Origin: Dichetophora obliterata | Taxonomy: Eukaryota; Arthropoda; Insecta; Diptera; Sciomyzidae | Direction of reading: 5' to 3' | NCBI GenBank assembly: GCA_963920525.1 | Contig: OY986438.1 | Span: 121,527,420-121,591,419 of the forward strand | Length of the DNA: 64,000 nt | Part shown: positions 11,041-23,463 of the stretch, piece by piece | Numbering within the stretch: position 1 is the stretch's first letter | Layout of the letters: every line of letters starts with the position of its first letter | The notes under the pieces: generated by a model | Databases searched by the model: none | What the model saw: the letters and a program-made list of their open reading frames with translations, nothing else | Told to the model about the DNA's origin: nothing | Program-made: the position numbers and the translations under genes

Positions 11041-12339
11041 ACAATTTACCCTTTCTTTACCCTTGTTCTTTATAAAGAATTTAAGTTTGGCAATAATGTT
11101 TTTCTTTAACCATCCCTACACCTTATTCTAGTGATCCAATCCTCATGAATCTTTGAAAATGTTATATTAGGCCCCTTTTCTAAAAGTAAAAAATGCAAAG
11201 TTTGATCTAGCACACCAAAAAAATTCGAAAAATAGCGGTTTTCTGGTCCAAGAGACTACACATTATGATTTTTTACTTACCTTCCAACAAAGAAATCTTC
11301 TTACATATTGCACTGGTTGAAGCTAATTTCGGACATGGACGTTAGTGTAATATTTAAAGATATATAATTACCCTGAGTGTAGCCCTGTACTCAGTTTTTT
11401 CATTGTTAACAACCTACATGATAGGTGGTGAGAAAACTGAAACCAGAACTAGACTCAGCACAAAAATTGCATAAAGAAATCATTGAAACTTATTCTGTGC
11501 CTGAAATAAGTATAAAAAAGAAATGTGATATTAACAATTTAAAGTTATTATGTATTTATTTTTAAAGCTTCCGACATAATAAAAACTTTTGAACTTTTGT
11601 TTTTGTTCAAATTCTGTTCTTGACTTATTCTTCAAGAATCGTAAATGCTCCTCTGTTTCTTGAATATTGTTGCCCACGAAATAAACGCTTCTTGTGAACT
11701 TTTTATGGTAAATCTAACGACTTGTTTTTTTCCCACTATTATCTTTCCTCATAAGTTTTTGTGTAGGTACCAAGTAAGTATGAATTGACCATAACAGCTT
11801 AACAGCAGCGACATCTACATTAAAAAATAAGAACATTATTATAATAAACATACATTTAAAATTACTAATATATAGCAGCTGTTGTTGGAAAGCTGCTAAG
11901 GAAGCCTGTCTTGAAAATTTTTCTTCTGCTCATAAAAAACATTGCACTCTTTGTATCATCACCCACTGTGGGCTGCGCAGCATCACCCACTGTTAATAAA
12001 AAGCATCGCCACATGTTATATGAGGCATTCTGGAGTAACTTTGTGTTACGCAGCTAGCAGTGGCATTATAGCTGGTGCTTTTCTAAACGTAATTGGCTTA
12101 GCGCCTTCCTTATGGGAGATGCTTACATGATGCTGCCTTTCGTGGACGATGGAGTCTGCTTTTGTAAAGTTACTTACCTTCGACAATGTTTCCCAAATTA
12201 ATTCCAAATTCCAATGTTTCCCAAATTAATCCACACGCATTTTTACAAATTTAATTCGTTCGTTTGCTTTTTATTTAGATTTATTGTTTTTACTAAAACT
12301 TTAAAATGGCGTTCTCTCTCGTGTTGCACTGAAATTATA
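11041..12339. other. Intergenic stretch between the two GAAC/GTTC regions
   Basis: No recognisable gene, element end or RNA. The open frame at 11942-12130 contains an imperfect local repeat (CATCACCCACTGT twice) and shows no family motif, so it is not called. Confidence 0.45.
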
Positions 12340-12506
12340 AAGACGTTCTTACTCGTTCTTTCTCGCGTTCAATTGCGAAAATAACTTTACCGTTACTCTT
12401 TTGGTTTTTAAGAAATTAGTTCTTTGAATATAAGAACAAGTTCTTACGTTGAAAATCTACTACAATCAATGAAATCAATGTACTGTACATTAACTTAAGA
12501 AATTAG

Positions 12507-12690
12507 TTCCTTGAATGTAAGAACAAGTTCTTTGAGTGTAAGAACACGTTCTTTGAATGTAAGAACAAGTTCTTTGAGTGTAAGAACAAGTTCCTTAAGT
12601 GTAAGAATACGTTGCTTGAATACAAGAGCAATTCCTTTGAATGTAAGAACACGTTCTTTAAATGCAAGAACAAGTTCTTTGAACATAAAA
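12507..12690 (+). repeat. 21-bp minisatellite, about nine imperfect units
   Basis: Units of the form GTTCTTTGAATGTAAGAACAA repeat head to tail. They translate as a 7-residue ladder on either strand (NVRTSSL on plus, KNLFLHS on minus), which explains three overlapping open frames here. Each unit boundary forms an AAGAACNNGTTCTT inverted repeat, so the array could form short hairpins. Less regular copies continue out to about 12340 and 13080. Confidence 0.88.
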
Positions 12691-13671
12691 ACTTATTACT
12701 TTTTAAATAACCGCTGTACATTGAAATCAATGTATTGTACATTGACTTTAAGATTGCGTTCCCTAAAAATTGCTTCGAGTTATTCCTTCGAAATGAAGAA
12801 AAATAATAATGATTTATAAAACTGTTAAAATATGTAACTCTGTCCTTAGAAATTATAAACTGCTTGTTTTGTTATGCAACTTTTTATTAGTTATTACAAC
12901 AACAACAACTGAACCAAAATGTTAATGAACGCAAGTTCTTCCGAATAAAGAATAGTTCATTAAAATTAAGAACAAGATTCATTGAGCCAAAGAACTCGTT
13001 CTTTGAGCCAATAAATAGTTCTTAAAAATCAATGAATTTCGCTGTATGAACGAGATTCCTTAATTTTAAGAACAATATTTGGTTCAGTTTAGGTAAAAAT
13101 GGGTCGCTAAGTCTGCATTGTTGTTATTTCAAAATTGTGTCATTTTTAATAATAGGGTTTAGTGTCCGACCGAAACCGAATATTCGGATATTTTATAATA
13201 TTCGGCCGAAACCGAAACTGGTTATTAATATGAAAATTTAAATTTTTAACAAATGATTGTTTTTATTAAAAGAAAACAAAGAACTACTAGCACAAAACAA
13301 GTATTATTTGAATATTGAAGTTTATAATAATTAATTGAATTAGATAATTTTTTATTTTATTTTTTATCACACACTTCAGTACACACTCAAAATAGTACAT
13401 ACCTACAATGTACATTTTTTTAGAACCATATTGTTAAAAATTCAAACTCTAAAGAATACCTACTTGTCAGGCCCGTAGACAAGGGGGTTTTTAGGGGTTA
13501 GAACTTCCCCTTAGGGTCTAGAAAGTATAAGAATCTAAAATATTTTTAGCATTAAGGCAGCTACAACGCAACAGCGTAAAAATTTTCAAACCACTTAAAT
13601 TTTGAACTGAAGTGAAACCTATGCTTTCAGATCATAGATAATATGTGGACTTCGGCATATATTGCGATTTT

Positions 13672-13779
13672 ATGTTCGGGCAGGGTTACGTTGGTGCGGC
13701 TGTCATGAATGGTACACTAAAAGAAGCACAAGCGTATGTAGCGGAAGAAGAGCTACAGGATGCTGTTATTAAAGCTTAA
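13672..13779 (+). pseudogene. hAT transposase fragment
   Basis: Reads MFGQGYVGAAVMNGTLKEAQ, then AYVAEEELQDAVIKA and a stop. GQGYVGAAVMNG matches the RGQGYDGAxxMSG block of hAT-type transposases, in which the Asp after GY helps build the active site; here that residue is Val. No more of the gene is readable around it. It lies close to the left end of its host hAT element, on the plus strand. Confidence 0.65.
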
Positions 13780-15382
13780 GACAACGCAACCGAATTTCGA
13801 AACACTACAATATCGCCTCAACTTATAAAAACAATAAAAACTTTTGATTTTCAAATTGCTATTTATGTGGTTGAAAAAATTAATAACTAGAACAGAAAAA
13901 TTTAATAAGCGTATTAATCACTAGTTTAGTAACGTCAGTTGAAATGTTCAATAGTTATATTTCACTTTGGTTATGTTGTAGAGTTGGTATTTTAAGATAT
14001 TTAAAATTACTATATAAATTAGTACTGAATTTTTCTTAAAACGAAAATCAGTAATATTTTTTAAAATTATTGAAATCATTTTAAATGATAAATACTGTTT
14101 TTTTCAATTTCATATGATTTTTTTATTTTTGTGTTTGAGTTCGAGTTTTGTTTTAGCACCCCGTTACGTCGTTTTTTTTTTAATTTTGCATTTTCGAATT
14201 TTTGGGGATTCTGGTATTTTGGTGTCTGTTCAAAAGAGCTTATTTCTACATTGGCACGTATTAATAAAAACTGAGTGAACGAGTAAAGTGCTTCAGTGTG
14301 CATTTTGAGTGTGCGATGTTAGTTAAGTGAAGTGTGAAATCCATATTAAATAAAATCCACTCCACTCTGAGGGCAAAAAAAAACATCATTTGAGTGCTCA
14401 CTCACGTCAGCAGCTGTCAGAATGCCAAATTTGTTTTTCAATAATAAAGCCTTTTGTGTTATTCGACAAAATACGGTACATTTGTAAAAATTTTTGAAGT
14501 GAAAACTTCTTAAGGCGCGTTGAACGATTTTGGTAGAGGGTAAAACTTTGGTTTGCGTCATCGTCATTTTGCGAGTAACTCTCGTCATCAATACAGACAG
14601 CGAGTAGGTTTTTAAATGACGCTCTTGGATCTTGACTACAAGGCACTCAACAAATGTAGCAAGCAACCATCAATAAGTTCCTCTAGTGTTAGGGCTGAAT
14701 GTGTTCTCTTTCTTAGTGACCATACCTGTCAAACTCAGTCATTTTGGTATTTTGGACAATTTTTGCTTTCATATAGCATTCTCACTAATTGCAGATTTTG
14801 TTTGAAATGTCAACTTCGTTTTGACAATTTCGGTCACCGGCTTAACACTACCTTGTCTAATTTTGCCATTTCACCACTTGAGATTTTGCTACCAGGCAAA
14901 CAGAAAACATAGCAAGCAAAATGCGGTTTATTTACTGACGCCGATTCGTTCATCCCCTCTAGCGTTCATTCAGATTGTGTTCTTGTTCTAGATTTGTCAT
15001 GTAATTTTTGTTGTACAGTTAGCTGAAATTTTTTTTAGACTTTTTTGGTAGCTACAGTCGGCATTTGACAACTGATTTATTTTAGATAAGAGTTTAAATC
15101 AATTTTTGAAATTTTGTATAAATGACTGAAACTATTTCTTTAACTACATGTACTACCATATCAAAAATATATACATATAATTCATATCATTTATTAAAAT
15201 TATTTCATTATTGAATTAATTTAAAAATTTAAATCTTATTTATATCTTCTTAGATAATAACACAATATACATGCACGCTACATATAGATTGTGTTGTGTT
15301 TTAAAATAAGAATATATAAGAAATAGATATAGTATATAAATTATATATAATTTAATATAATAAATGTATGTAGACAGTTTAA

Positions 15383-15521
15383 CCACCTAACGTTGTAAAT
15401 TGAAAACGCAAATCAACGACAAGCAAGACACGAGAAGCAATAGAATTTCCTATAGAAAAAGTGCTGCTTCTCGTGTCTTACTTGTCGTTTGTTTGCGTTT
15501 ACGATTTACAACATTAGGCGG
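15383..15521. repeat. 139-bp near-perfect hairpin palindrome
   Basis: The left arm starts CCACCTAACGTTGTAAATTG and the right arm ends with its inverted counterpart (CAACATTAGGCGG). Both arms contain GACACGAGAAGCA or its complement near the centre, and the loop is about 20 bases. It could be a tiny MITE within the larger fold-back structure. Confidence 0.82.
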
Positions 15522-15682
15522 TAAGAAATAGAACGCTTGTGATAAGCAGATTGTAGTTATTGAATTACAACTGTAAATTTAAATTTATTTTGCAGGTTTT
15601 TTGTGTAAGTGTTTTTATGTACATATATATAAAGTGTTATATATAAAGTGTTATATATATATATATATATACTTCGATTGTT

Positions 15683-16221
15683 ATATGCCGACTGTAGCTA
15701 CAAAAAATATCTACAAATAAATTCAAGCTAACTGCACAACAACAATTACGTAGCAAATCTACAACAAAAACGCAGAGAGAATGACATGATCACAGCGGTT
15801 GCGCAGCGTTAAAAGGGATGAACCGAATTGGCGGCGAAAAATAAATAGCACTTTGCTTGCTATTTTTTCTGTTTGCCTGCTAGCAAGATCTAAAGCGGAG
15901 GCATTAAAAGAGACTTCACGACAGGCAAACAAAATACAAATATGAAAAATTTAAACTTAATTTTATTTCAGTAGCTAGCTCTGAAGTCTCTTTTAATGCC
16001 TCCCTCCACTTGAGATCTTGCTAGCAGGCAAACAGAAAAAATAGCAAGCAAAGTGCTGTATATTTGCCGCCGCTAATTCGGTTCATCCCCTCTAACGCTG
16101 CGCAACCGCTGGGATCTTGTCATTCTCTTTGCGTTGTTCTTGTAGATTTGCTTGGTAGTTATTGTTGTACAGTAAGCTTTAATTTTTTGAAGATGTTTAT
16201 TTGTAGCTATAGTCAGCATAT
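15683..16221. repeat. Internal 540-bp palindrome of the fold-back element
   Basis: ATATGCCGACTGTAGCTAC at 15683 mirrors GTAGCTATAGTCAGCATAT ending at 16221. In between, both arms carry the CTTGCTAGCAGGCAAACAGA module or its complement and GAAGTCTCTTTTAATGCCTC. The centre is near 15945. Confidence 0.82.
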
Positions 16222-16356
16222 GACATCGTACTATTTTAGAAAAAAGTTTATACATATGAATTAAAGAGTATATATATTATTGGTAAAACTATTTGGTTTT
16301 AGTAAAAGTGTTACCGTATCGGAAATATATATAAGGAAGCTATATATATTAATCTT

Positions 16357-16899
16357 ATCAAAATAAGAAACTTTGCCCGAGGAGCTATACCTCTAAAACG
16401 AATTCTAATACCCCATCTTTTGACTTTTGTCCCGTAGGGTTAAATTTTGAAAAATCCCTCTTTGACCCATTTTTAGTGCCCCAATCGAGTCCAAATGTGT
16501 GACCAACCCCCACTAACTTTGGAGGGCCGATCCACCTATGCCAGTGGCACACCCCCTGGAACCCCCCTGGCTGATTTGTTCATGTAAAGTGCCAAAAATG
16601 GTGATTTTTTTAAATATTTGTATGGGGAACCCCCAGGGTTGTTCCAAGGGGTGTGCCACTGGCCTGGGTGGATCGGCCCTCCAAAGTTAGTGGGGGTCGG
16701 TCATACATTTGGACTCGATTGGGGCCCTCTAAATGGCTCAAAGATGGATTTTTCAAAATTTGACCCTACGGGACAAAAGTCAAAAGTTGGGGCATTAGAA
16801 TTCGTTTTAGAGGAATAGCTCCTCGGGCAAAGTTTCTTATTTTGATCCCTAGAATATGATTTTCACTGAGCAATGGGCGATTTTTAATTCGACCCGCCC
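16357..16899. mobile_element. Fold-back MITE with a GGGCGGGTCGA end, left end truncated
   Basis: Long arms from ATCAAAATAAGAAACTTTGC at 16357 and its inverse ending at 16846. Beyond that the right end continues to TTCGACCCGCCC (16899) and then TA. The left counterpart of the last 50 bases is missing. The right terminus matches the ends of the 22467-23303 element. An open plus frame (16618-16818) is only arm sequence. Confidence 0.75.
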
Positions 16900-17339
16900 T
16901 AATATATATATTTCATATACATGAACAATTTAGCTCCTTGAGGGAATTTTAAGAGTATTTATGTATATTTATATAATAACAATTACGTAATAAACCTGCA
17001 AAATAAATTAATAATTTCAGTAGTAATTGGATTACTAAAGTCTGCTTATCCTAAGCATTCTATTTTTAATGAAATAATTTAAATAAATTACTTTAGTTAT
17101 ATGTATTTTTGATATGGTTTTTGATATTGCTTAAAAGAAATAGTTTCAGTAATATATAAAAAATTTAATAAATTGCAATAAGCTCTTAACAAAAATAATT
17201 ATAATTTCATATGCCGACTGTAGCTACACAATCAGAATTCACAACGTCTACAAAAAATTTCCAGCTTACTGCGCCAACAACAATTACTAAGGAAATCTAC
17301 GAACAAGGACGCACAGAGAAGAACAAGATCATAGCGGAA

Positions 17340-17470
17340 CTTTTAGAACTTTTTGATTTTCATCCTACAAGTAGGACGGGCTGCAGTATGAGCTTTCGCA
17401 CATCCTACATGTCCGTCCGACCTGTCAAATCCGTCCTACATGTAGGATAGTCCGAAACCCCCTATTAGCA
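17340..17470. repeat. Cluster of TCCTACAWGTAGGA palindromes
   Basis: CATCCTACAAGTAGGACGGG, CACATCCTACATGTCCGTCC and CGTCCTACATGTAGGATAG occur within 100 bases, each centred on a short palindrome. Part of the fold-back composite; function unknown. Confidence 0.6.
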
Positions 17471-19019
17471 TGAAAATTCTTATATAGCAGCAAGGCGGTC
17501 CATGGCAGGACAACGTCTTCCAGGGAATTCTAATATTTTATATATAGGTTTTCGCTTCGGTCGGCAGTCCCCTCATTGCTATACTTTTTTTTTAGGTTTT
17601 AGCTCTTTTGAAGAGTGTGCTATTTATGCATAGAAAATAAAATTTTTTCATAAACGCCATTAGCGGAGGATGCAAAATAAAAGGCAATAGGGGGAAAAAA
17701 TAAATAACAAACTTTTTCTCGCACTGATCTGATCTGACCTGCTAGCATTCACTCTACACGGCTTATTTACTGAGCAGGCACCTGGCTGCGTCTGCCTGCC
17801 TGCCTGCTCGCATCAGCGTTTACTCTGTCCGCAGACTTATTCATACCGATTAGAGTAAAAGCGAGTGGAGCTGAGTTCACTTCACTTGACTCGCTTTATT
17901 AATACGACCCATTGTATGATGTTGAAGAAAACTGAAAAAGTCTAGTTTTTGATGTGCTTACAGTTCTGAGACCAACATCTAATATATTTTGTAATTATGG
18001 ATAAAAAGTTTTAATGGTTTCAAAGTTACAGAGACCTCAAATTTTAAAATATGTGCTTTTGTGCAGTCACAGAAGAAATAGGCATTTTTGATAAGGTTTT
18101 TAGCATTTTATAAAATGAACACAAAAAAAAAAGTTTTAACAGAAATAATTAATTAACTATACACGTAAGTGCCCTATGTCGGGCTCAATACGTTCACATT
18201 CTTCATTCATTGAATAATCAGTTTCTTCCTTTAAAGGGCACTTGTAATTGAGTCTTTAGAAAAATTTGATAAGACCGTTTGTTTAAATATTGTCTAAAAA
18301 CTAAAACCTTGTTTGGAAATTAGTCCCTTTTGTTCAAATATCTTCAAAATCAACTTTTCAGTATGCATATTTAGGCCATTTTGAAAAAAAAAACATAAAC
18401 TTTTATGCATAAAATATTGGAAAAATTTACGATTTTCTTTATTTTTTTATGCAAATGATAGGATTAAATATGTAAAACCATGGTAAAACAGCTTTTTTCA
18501 AAAATTCATTTGTATTAAGTGTTGTTTCAGTAAATATTTCAACAAAATTTCATTGCAATTTCTCGAATTTGAATTTTTACAATTTTTTTTTTATTGAAAC
18601 AAGAAATAAAATAACACTTTTCGAAAAGTAAAATATCACAACTCTGGTACTTTTAATCCGATTTTTATGTTTGTTAACTCATTTTAAAGAGCAATTACAT
18701 TGAAAACGAAATGCATACCTGTTTTTAAAAAAATTTACTTTAACGCTATTTTTTTGAACTCTTGTAAAACGCTTCTCCATTTATTGGTTTCTTGAGCTAG
18801 TTTTAAAAGTCTATCAATCGGCTCGAAACTTTATAGTTTTAATGTTTATATCAAATCGATTATTTTAGGTCTATGGTGTCAAAAATTTGGTCTATGGGGG
18901 AGCAAACATTTAATATACATATAAAATACCTTTTGATTATCGATATCAAAAACTATCAATAGTTTTTTTTTTTCAAAACCTCTCCTTGGGTACATCCTGG
19001 CTACGGGCCTGCTACTTGT

Positions 19020-21450
19020 TCTCTGTTAAAAATAAAACTTATTTATAAATTTTTTTAAATTTTTTAATATAAATTAAAAATTTTTATTTATCATTCGAAA
19101 ATGAAAATTCAGTTAAATACTTGTTATTCAAACTTTTTAATGATCAAAATTTATTTGCTATTTTTTATTTTTTTTTAATTATTCTTGCCCAACACTGATT
19201 CTGTATTGATTATTTTTTGAAGCAGCACTTAATAAAATGTGTCAAAAATCTTCTAAAAACAGAGAGTTTCAATATCTTAGGGTTAATATGTTGTGACTTT
19301 AATTGCAAGAAGAGTTTTTTTATTGTTTTACATGCCACCCGGTTTTAGGTCATCCCGGCTTACAGCTCAATATTGATTTAAAAAATGTTTTTGTTTGCTT
19401 TTAAAATTCAACGAAAACTAGTTTGTTTTTCATTAAGTTCTTAACTTTTATCAAATTGCTTTTCAACATATAATAAAAAGTGTATCAAAACTCTAAAGCA
19501 CAAATTATAAATTCTTGTAATTAGATACATTCTCCAATGAAGTTCAGGCAACTTAATCAAAGAGTGAAGACTATTGAAGAAATTTTTCATTAAACTGCAT
19601 TTAAATTAAATATTAAGGCCAACAGATACAATAGAATTTTTTAGTTGTGGCCATTTATTTAATGACGGTTGCTGCAACTTCGCTGTTGGAATTCGTAATA
19701 AGTGTGGTTAGTTTTCTTCTTTGAACTTCTTGGCAACAAAACAAACGACGTTTCAGCATTTCCGGCATTGAATTGCCAAAGAACGGTACTTAAGACCGAA
19801 GTAAAATGAAAGCATAGATCTTAATTTTATATTAAGAAAAAATTTCATGACTAAAAGAATAAACAAAAAAAAAACAAAAAAAAAACAAAACAAATTCTTA
19901 ACTGTTTGGCAAGCTACAACTGCTTCTTTATCTTCTGGGGCATTGCTCTTTCGTTAGCTTCTCAAGGGTAAAAATTGAATATGAACACAAAGGAATGAAT
20001 AACGGGTCTGGGACGCATACTATGCCTAACAAAGGCGCTGTCGGTGGAAACTGTTTCCTCCGGAGCAGCAGAGATGTTAAGAATCAGATATAAGAAAGCT
20101 ACAACACCAACAACAACAGCAAACAATATCAGAAATAATACATAAGTTCTTAATAATAATAATAATAAAAGTAATAATAGTAAAAATAAAAGAAACTGCT
20201 ACTAAAGCACGAACACATAAAATAGGCTATGAATTGCAAATAACGACAGCAGTTTTCTTTATTCTACTACTTTTTAGCTGAACCACTTTTTTGTGTTGTC
20301 TTTTAAAGATTTTGCTAAGATTTTTACTCATTTTTTTGTACTTTATTACAATTTGTATGTTAGCCAACTAACAGAATTTATGAGAAAACTTAAAAGAGGT
20401 AAAAAAATATTAAAAATGAAAACAAAAAGAAATTAGTATAGAAACTTTAACTGCCAATTGCACTTCCTGAGTGCATTGTGTGGGCTGGGTGCTTTAAGGA
20501 TTCTTAGATTTTCATACATATTTGTGGCATGTTCTGTATATTGTTCTGAAATTCAAATGATTTCCATTTTTAATGAATTTTGCAGTTTCTATTTTTGGAT
20601 TCTTGCAACAGCATCAAGTAGTAAAATTTTAAACAATGACCCAGTTTTTGGTTAGAATTAATTTTGGATAACGAGGTAACAGGCATGCTGAGGGTGGTGG
20701 TAAAGCAAAAAACTTTGAGCACTTCAGTGAAATATGCTTTAATGAATAAATGCAAAAAAGTGTGATTTATGTTTGCAACGGAAAAATAAGTTTTGCAAAT
20801 AGAAAAGTTGATTGAATTCGTGGAATTGTGGTGACAGGATTTGAATGAATTGCTTATAGATTGCATGGTTTAGCTCGCCGGAGCTAAAGTTTGAGTGTTT
20901 TCTACGAATTTTATGGAATTGATGGATGGTAGAGAAATTTTTAGGGTTAAACTTTTTGTTTGAAAAACTTAGTCTCATTAAAATCTATATTCTTTTTATT
21001 TCGAGACAAACATTTTTAGCGGAAAAGTTCATTTTACTTTTCCACACTTAGATGATTATTTTTAGGGGAAATCGCATAATTTCTGCTAATTAAGAAAACA
21101 TCATCCTTTGCACAACTTAAACTTTACCAATCTTTCAATATTTTTGTTTACTTTTATTTTTTTTGTCAAATGTTAATCAACTCTTTATAGTATTGATTTA
21201 TTTCACCACATAAATTAAAATAAAACTGTTTTTATTTATTCATTGCTAAATCAAGAGCGAAACGATAAATCGAGTCGATAAATCGTTAAACCGTTTAAAT
21301 AAATATCGAACTGTAAATGGTTAGCAGTTATCACAATTATTTGCCTGTTCTGCCACATTTCAATTCAGTTTGTTTACAGTTAATTATAGTGCAATGTCAT
21401 AAATAACAGGCACAAACAATATTTATTGACATCGAATCGTACAGTGCACT
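19020..21450. other. AT-rich non-coding DNA
   Basis: No gene, element end or RNA recognised. Holds A-rich runs (19867-19893) and AATAAT repeats (20153-20170). Open frames at 20458-20655 and on the minus strand at 20866-20570 have no motif and no splice context, so they are not called. Confidence 0.5.
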
Positions 21451-21974
21451 ATGGTTCCAAACACACACTTTTTGGCCAAAACTATAGGGCATCATTGTAT
21501 GGAGATGGAAATGGTTATGAAGGGGCTTGCAAGGTTTCTGAGCTACAATCTGATGGCAAAAATTAAAAATTCCAAATCGCGAACACAATATGGCGAAAAA
21601 ATTTTAAACTTTCTTCCGATTTGCACAAAAATTGGTATATGAGAGTTTTTAAGATAGCTATTCTATGGCGGCATAAATTTTAAAATATCCTCCAATTTCT
21701 GATTAATATTATTTTAAGACGTTCGATAAGGTTTTTAATTTAATTTGGGCAAACATTTGAGCCGTTTATTTTGAAAGTGGGGCAAATCCATTTTTTGTAA
21801 CTGCGAGTTATTTAAAGGTTTGCATTTTAATAAATTTTAAGATACTGGAAAGTACCAAACACAAATTTTTGGTATTTTATGAGTAAAATGTGTTGTACTA
21901 AGAAAATCTTAAGTTTCAAATTATCTCAATAATTTTGATATCAAAATAACCGCAATTTTATTTTGAATTTTATC

Positions 21975-22240
21975 TGTAAAACCATTACCCAAAAAAATTT
22001 CGTATATCGTTATTTTTCTACGCCAGGACTTTTCATACAAAAATACGTTGTACAGAGAAAAGCTGCAGTTTTCGAGATATCGCCAGAACTTTGATGTAAA
22101 AATAAAGGGAATTTTTCAAAATTTACTATTTGTAAGAAATTTCACCACTACAATATAGATTCACACTTGTTACATAAAAAAGTGCTTATTGTAGGGTATC
22201 AGTAAGAGATAGAGAAAAAGGTTTCTTGTACATTTTATCA
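21975..22240 (+). repeat. Dispersed repeat copy A (GAGATATCGCC family)
   Basis: Shares ordered blocks with 26085-26330: CATACAAAAATACGTTGTAC, TTTTCGAGATATC, GGAATTTTTCAAAATTT, GAGAAATTTCACCA-like sequence, ACATAAAAAA and GTAAGAGAT. Partial similarity also to 30220-30460. No coding capacity. The family is unidentified. Confidence 0.7.
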
Positions 22241-22466
22241 ATGTCTAAAATTTTCTTTTACACCACGTTCGTCCACATATTATAGTTAAGGTTTTATTTC
22301 AGAAATATTCTTTCAATGCTCATATTGTAAGTCAAGAGTCACAAAAATATTCGGTGCACTCCTTCTCCCTTCTCTTCTTCATTTAAAAGAAATTATCAAA
22401 ATCGGCTCAGAAACACGCGAGAAAATGGTATCGAACTGTTTCGCCTTCGCCTATTTATATACATTA

Positions 22467-23303
22467 GGGCGGGTCGATTTATTTTTCGACAATTTCCCTA
22501 TGATTTCCGTATTCTATGGGTTATTCCATGAAAATTTGCCAAAGGAACCATACCTCTATCGTTAAAATCGAGTCCCCTACTTTTTGTTGGTAGATTTTTT
22601 CCCAAATTGACGTTCGTATGAAATATTACCTACACGTTCACATCCATAACTCAAAAACTATCAATCGGGTTTAATCGCCAGTAGGCGCGTTAGAAAGGTG
22701 AGCTCATTTTGATTAATTTACCTCAAATAATTATCTCTTAATTTGAATTTTTGTAGAAAAAAAAAAATAAAAAGGGAAAAAAAATCAAAAAGTTGGTTTT
22801 ATGTGTTATTTTGTTTTAGCAATATCGCATGAATTAATCAACCGAATTCGATAAATTTGGGCTTAAACTCTTCGTTTTGAAATGTAAATTGAATTAAATA
22901 ATGGATTGAGCCAAAAAAATGGCCATGAAAGTAATATTCTTGGACAAAATCATGAAAAAAATGGAAAAATGGTCCAAAATTTGGACAAAAATGCCCGTAA
23001 CTTTTGAACCGTTGGACCAATGTTGGAGATTTTTTATTGTAAATTGATCAAAATGAGCTCACCTTTCCAACGCGCCTACCCGATTAAACCCGATCGATAG
23101 TTTTTGAGTTATGGATGTGAACGTGTAGGTAATATTTCATACGAACGTCAATTTGGGAACAAATCTACCAACAAAAAGTAGGGGACTCGATTTTAACGAT
23201 AGAGGTATGGTTCCTTCGGCAAATTTGCATGGAATAACCCATAGAATACGGAAATCATAGGGAAATTGGTGAATTTTTTTACTCCCTACAAATCGACCCG
23301 CCC
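22467..23303. mobile_element. 837-bp fold-back MITE with GGGCGGGTCGATTT ends
   Basis: GGGCGGGTCGATTT at 22467 and its inverse AAATCGACCCGCCC ending at 23303 are flanked by TA (22465-22466 and 23304-23305). Arms of about 300 bp are near-identical, for example CCTACACGTTCACATCCATA against its complement; the loop is near 22730-23030. No coding capacity. The TA duplication and fold-back form fit a Tc1/mariner-type MITE. Confidence 0.87.
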
Positions 23304-23463
23304 TAATATACATATATAACATAATGGCTTAAAACATAGGTTTGTATAGCTACATATGTTACTTTTGAATGTTTTGAAATATTTGAAAAGTTTTTTCACA
23401 GCAATTATTTTTAAAGCTGTAGAGCTTTGTAAAAATTATAAAAGCAAAATTTTGAAAAATTTA

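Larger units (their letters stand above)
14252..17911. mobile_element. Fold-back element nested in the hAT copy, built of repeated inverted modules
   Basis: Ends carry CACGTATTAATAAA at 14255 and TTTATTAATACG ending near 17907 in inverted orientation. Inside, a module containing GTAGCTACAGTCGGCAT and AGGCAAACAGAAAA occurs at least four times in alternating orientation (about 14870-15075, 15683-15930, 15990-16221, 17205-17340). Matching AT-rich arms lie at 15080-15240 and 16985-17200. No coding capacity is evident. The architecture resembles dipteran Foldback elements; this is by structure, not by sequence match. Confidence 0.6.
13468..19011 (+). mobile_element. 5.5-kb hAT element with 8-bp target duplication, swollen by nested insertions
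   Basis: CAGGCCCGTAG at 13468 is matched in inverted form by CTACGGGCCTG ending at 19011. The 8-bp duplication CTACTTGT flanks it at 13460-13467 and 19012-19019. This is the hAT hallmark. A short transposase remnant (13672-13779) lies near the left end. Most of the interior is a fold-back composite (14252-17911). The ends resemble those of the 30746-32754 element (CAGGCCTGTAGCCAG), so the two are probably related. Confidence 0.88.

Noticed and set aside
12507..12690. Possible heat-shock or hormone response elements (GAA/TTC and AGAAC/GTTCT words)
   Set aside because: Spacing is GAA-4-TTC and TTC-3-GAA rather than the required 2-base spacing, and the words are explained by the minisatellite.
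12500..12820. Three overlapping open frames with leucine- and arginine-rich 7-residue repeats
   Set aside because: They follow from the 21-bp minisatellite, which has no stop in several frames; not genes.
15240..15370. Possible tRNA or small RNA gene in the hairpin-rich area
   Set aside because: No A/B boxes or cloverleaf; AT-rich palindromic sequence only.
16618..16818. Gly/Pro-rich plus-strand frame (GEPPGLFQGVCHW)
   Set aside because: Lies in the arm of a fold-back MITE; its inverse copy at 16420-16600 shows it is repeat sequence.
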